The position numbers and the translations under genes are program-made. A stretch of 7,670 nucleotides of DNA from Candidatus Mcinerneyibacteriota bacterium (GTDB lineage Bacteria > AUK180 > JAQVHJ01): positions 1 to 7,670 of the forward strand of contig DAOVMD010000132.1 of assembly GCA_030630935.1 (NCBI GenBank). Reading direction: 5' to 3'. The notes beneath the pieces are model-generated. The model saw nothing but the letters and a program-made list of their open reading frames with translations, was not told the DNA's origin and did not search any database. Positions 5,514 through 7,670 of this stretch are shown here, one piece after another (the stretch's first letter is position 1; each line of letters begins with the position of its first letter).

Positions 5514-7199
5514 ATGGGTTATACCCCCGAGATGAAAGAATTAATAAAAGTGGTTGAGAAGACCCGACCTGAAAGAATCAGGAAGATAAAAAATGGTCAT
5601 TCATATCCGGCATTATCTTTAGAAGCACGGACAAAAGTCCTGGAGAAATTTCATCCTGATTATAAGCCAAGCGGCAGGAAGGAGATACTTGTTGGTCCGA
5701 ATAAAGGTGATAAGAAAACTTATCCTGAAGAATTTGTTGACCTTCTTCATTCCAGAAGCCGTCTTTCAAATATCGAAGATTTTGAGAAGATCATCGAAAA
5801 ACCTGACTATGAAACAGATGTTTTAGTCATAGGCGCCGGCGGTGCGGGATCTTCAGCAGCACTAACAGCAATGAATCACGGTCAGAAAGTTATTCTATCT
5901 ACAAAGCTCAGGCAGGGTGATGCGAATACAGTCATGGCGGAAGGCGGAATACAAGGTGCTACACAGGAAGTAGATTCCCCTTATTACCATTATCTCGATA
6001 CGATTGGCGGAGGACATTTCACAAATGACCCGAAACTTGTAAAGGCATTAGTAACCGATGCACCCTTAGTTATTGAGTGGCTCGAATCTCTGGGTATGAT
6101 GTTTGATAAAGAATCTGACGGCAGATTAAAAGTTCTTAAAGGCGGTGGTGTTTGTAGAAGGCGAATGCATTCTTCTGCGGACATGACAGGCTCTGAAATC
6201 ATGAGAGTTTTAAGAGATGAAATTAATAATAATCCCGATAAAATTACACCCCTGGAATTTTCACCTGCAGTAGAGTTAATCCTTGATTCTGCCGGGAAAT
6301 GTATGGGGGCAGTACTTTATAATTTGGAGACGAAAGAATATTATGTAGTTCATGCAAAAGCAGTGATTTTAGCGACTGGCGGTTTTGGACGTTTACATAT
6401 TCAAGGTTTTGCAACAACAAACCATTATGGTGCAACTGCAGATGGAATTATCATGGCATATCGTGCAGGAGCAAAACATCGATTTATGTATGCGACTCAA
6501 TATCACCCGACTGGTGCGGCTTTCCCGGAACAGAATATTGGGTTGTTAATTACCGAGAAGACCAGAACCCTTGGAGCTGAACCTATTAATAAGCATGGCG
6601 AAGAATTTGTATTTCCACTCGAGCCCAGAGACGTTGAAGCAGCAAGTATAATTAAGGAATGTATTGAAAATAAAAATGGCATTGCAACTCCCGCCGGACG
6701 ATTAGGAATTTGGTTAGATTCTCCCATGGTTGATATTCTAAGGGGACCGGGTACAGTAGAACACGCACTTGAAGCAAAGCATATTCAATTTATGAGATAC
6801 AATATAGATATTTCCAAGGAACCAATGCTGATCTATCCTACTCTTCATTATCAAAATGGCGGGATTGAAATTGATGAGTGGGGGGCAACTTCTATCCCGG
6901 GCTTATATGCCGCAGGTGAAGTTTCAGGTGGAATTCACGGTGAGAATAGATTAATGGGAAATTCTTTACTTGATATAAATGTTTTTGGCCGCAGGTCAGG
7001 GAAAAAAGCTTCTGAATATGTTAGTAAGGGAGTTAAGTTCGGTAAACCGTCATTGGATCATGTTAAAAAATATAATGCAGAATTAAAAGAAGCCGGACTG
7101 GGTGATGATTCAATTGCACCAATGCTTCTACCCGATTATAGTAATCCAAAGGTCAGGGAGAAACAATTAACAGCATTAAAATTTGGAACATTACAATAA
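5514..7199 (+). CDS. frdA: Fumarate reductase/succinate dehydrogenase-like flavoprotein (TfrA/FrdA family)
   Basis: This 561-aa protein has an FAD Rossmann motif 'VIGAGGAG' (105-112) and, by comparison with E. coli FrdA, the whole dicarboxylate active site: His331 in HPTG, Glu348 in 'LLITE', Arg351, the proton-shuttle Arg372 in 'PRD', His445 in 'LHYQNGG' and Arg479 in 'HGENRL'. This supports interconversion of fumarate and succinate in the cytoplasm. Oddities: Asn138 in 'DANTVMAEGG' replaces the His that links FAD covalently in SdhA/FrdA, so FAD is probably non-covalent. About 98 residues precede the FAD domain, where FrdA has fewer than 10. The chain ends about 70 residues after the last active-site stretch, so the helical C-terminal domain of SdhA/FrdA is missing, and mvhD follows after 13 bp so it is not hidden by a frameshift. 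Related flavoproteins (aspartate oxidase, urocanate reductase) are alternatives but fit the neighbours less well. Confidence 0.87.
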   Translation: MGYTPEMKELIKVVEKTRPERIRKIKNGHSYPALSLEARTKVLEKFHPDYKPSGRKEILVGPNKGDKKTYPEEFVDLLHSRSRLSNIEDFEKIIEKPDYETDVLVIGAGGAGSSAALTAMNHGQKVILSTKLRQGDANTVMAEGGIQGATQEVDSPYYHYLDTIGGGHFTNDPKLVKALVTDAPLVIEWLESLGMMFDKESDGRLKVLKGGGVCRRRMHSSADMTGSEIMRVLRDEINNNPDKITPLEFSPAVELILDSAGKCMGAVLYNLETKEYYVVHAKAVILATGGFGRLHIQGFATTNHYGATADGIIMAYRAGAKHRFMYATQYHPTGAAFPEQNIGLLITEKTRTLGAEPINKHGEEFVFPLEPRDVEAASIIKECIENKNGIATPAGRLGIWLDSPMVDILRGPGTVEHALEAKHIQFMRYNIDISKEPMLIYPTLHYQNGGIEIDEWGATSIPGLYAAGEVSGGIHGENRLMGNSLLDINVFGRRSGKKASEYVSKGVKFGKPSLDHVKKYNAELKEAGLGDDSIAPMLLPDYSNPKVREKQLTALKFGTLQ

Positions 7200-7200
7200 C

Positions 7201-7205
7201 AGGAG
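7201..7205 (+). promoter_or_regulatory. Ribosome binding site deciding the mvhD start
   Basis: AGGAG lies 7 nt before the ATG at 7213. An in-frame ATG at 7183 lies inside the preceding gene and would add ten residues without family character. Confidence 0.85.
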
Positions 7206-7212
7206 AAAATTA

Positions 7213-7638
7213 ATGAGTGAAAATAAAGAACCCAAAATAGTTGGTTTTTTATGCAAGTGGTGTACTTCCGCTGCTGCTGATCTTGCAGGAACATCAAGAA
7301 CACAATATCCTGCTTCGATTCGGCCTATTAAAGTTATGTGCAGCGGATCAGTGGATATGTCCTACATTCTCCGAGCCCTTTTAATGGGAGCTGACGGTGT
7401 TTTAGTCGGGGGGTGTCATCCCGCGGATTGTCACTATATCTCAGGAAATTATAAGGCAAGAAGAAGAATTGCAATATTAAAAAATATATTTGAAACTTTA
7501 GGTCTCGATAGCGAGAGAATTGAATTGAAATGGATCAGTGCCTCTGAAGGTACAAAATTTGCCAGAACAGTTGAAGCTTTCACTAATAAATTAGCGGAGA
7601 AAGGTCCGAATGATTTTGAAAAATTATGGAATATTTAG
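7213..7638 (+). CDS. mvhD: MvhD/FlpD-type [2Fe-2S] adaptor protein
   Basis: This 141-aa protein is the full usual length of the MvhD/FlpD family. The five cysteines expected for the [2Fe-2S] site are visible: Cys14 and Cys17 (CKWC), Cys43 (MCSG), Cys68 and Cys73 (GCHPADCHY). The 'SGNYKARRR' and 'WISASEGTKF' stretches are also typical. Family knowledge: MvhD docks on HdrA and passes electrons to its FAD from a partner, which is the Mvh [NiFe]-hydrogenase in many methanogens and formate dehydrogenase, MetF-type or Flox-type enzymes elsewhere. Its presence as the sixth gene of the cluster suggests this HdrA takes or gives electrons through an external oxidoreductase, possibly encoded by the next gene. 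It is a separate protein here, not fused to HdrA or to a hydrogenase subunit. Confidence 0.93.
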   Translation: MSENKEPKIVGFLCKWCTSAAADLAGTSRTQYPASIRPIKVMCSGSVDMSYILRALLMGADGVLVGGCHPADCHYISGNYKARRRIAILKNIFETLGLDSERIELKWISASEGTKFARTVEAFTNKLAEKGPNDFEKLWNI

Positions 7639-7644
7639 CTAATT

Positions 7645-7651
7645 AAAGGAG
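7645..7651 (+). promoter_or_regulatory. Ribosome binding site of the next gene
   Basis: AAAGGAG lies 7 nt before the ATG at 7659. It shows that a seventh gene of the operon begins at the window edge. Confidence 0.75.
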
Positions 7652-7658
7652 AAATTAA

Positions 7659-7670
7659 ATGGCTATCTCA
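7659..7670 (+). CDS. Start of a seventh operon gene (3' partial, four codons)
   Basis: Only Met-Ala-Ile-Ser is visible, 20 bp after the mvhD stop and behind a strong ribosome binding site. The product cannot be named from four residues. From the context, an electron-donating partner of MvhD (hydrogenase, formate dehydrogenase, NADH-oxidising flavoprotein or methylene-tetrahydrofolate reductase) or a fumarate/succinate pathway enzyme would be reasonable candidates, but this is inference. Confidence 0.7.

Noticed and set aside
5514-7199. Frameshift explaining the missing C-terminal domain of the flavoprotein
   Set aside because: The stop is followed at once by the mvhD ribosome binding site and gene, leaving no room for a displaced domain.
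5514-7199. L-aspartate oxidase (NadB) as the identity of the flavoprotein
   Set aside because: NadB shares the fold and also lacks covalent FAD, but the adjoining iron-sulfur subunit and Hdr genes, and the complete fumarate-reductase-type residue set, fit a fumarate/succinate enzyme better.
7183-7212. Upstream in-frame ATG extending MvhD by 10 residues
   Set aside because: It lies inside the flavoprotein gene. AGGAG at 7201-7205 serves the ATG at 7213, and the shorter form matches the family length.

Overview
The window is AT-rich DNA that looks bacterial. Its genes have Shine-Dalgarno sites and sit 8-20 bp apart. The main operon is preceded by a sigma70-type promoter that matches the consensus exactly. 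The gene content points to a strict anaerobe that uses ferredoxin, flavin-based electron bifurcation and fumarate/succinate chemistry. No marker gene fixes the phylum. An uncultured fermentative or syntrophic bacterium (for example in the FCB/Cloacimonadota area) is only a guess from the AT-rich genes and the style of the spacer.

Layout: (1) 1-686 is the C-terminal half of a MATE-family membrane transporter, cut by the window edge. (2) 687-1411 is a 725-bp AT-rich spacer without a convincing gene. It holds short tandem repeats, small palindromes and several scattered, reordered repeat pairs, and it ends in a TTGACA-17-TATAAT promoter. (3) 1412-7638 is a tight, co-directional six-gene cluster: hdrC, hdrB, hdrA, a [2Fe-2S]/2x[4Fe-4S] protein resembling a fumarate reductase iron-sulfur subunit, a fumarate reductase/succinate dehydrogenase-like flavoprotein, and mvhD. 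(4) A seventh gene starts at 7659 with its own ribosome binding site and is cut after four codons.

How the genes may work together: HdrABC is the heterodisulfide-reductase-type module whose HdrA FAD can split electron pairs in methanogens. MvhD is the adaptor that brings electrons into HdrA from a hydrogenase or dehydrogenase. Here the module is interleaved with a flavoprotein that keeps the fumarate/succinate active-site residues, and with an iron-sulfur partner whose C-terminal half looks like HdrC rather than SdhB. No membrane-anchor subunit lies between the genes. The simplest reading is a soluble complex that couples fumarate reduction (or, in reverse, succinate oxidation) to ferredoxin and a second electron carrier. 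The parts are seen in the sequence; the coupling is inference.

Unusual details: the flavoprotein has Asn where SdhA/FrdA carry the FAD-linking His, has about 100 extra N-terminal residues, and lacks the usual C-terminal helical domain. The iron-sulfur subunit has four Cys in its second cluster motif where SdhB has three. HdrB keeps two complete cysteine-rich domains although a separate fumarate site is present.
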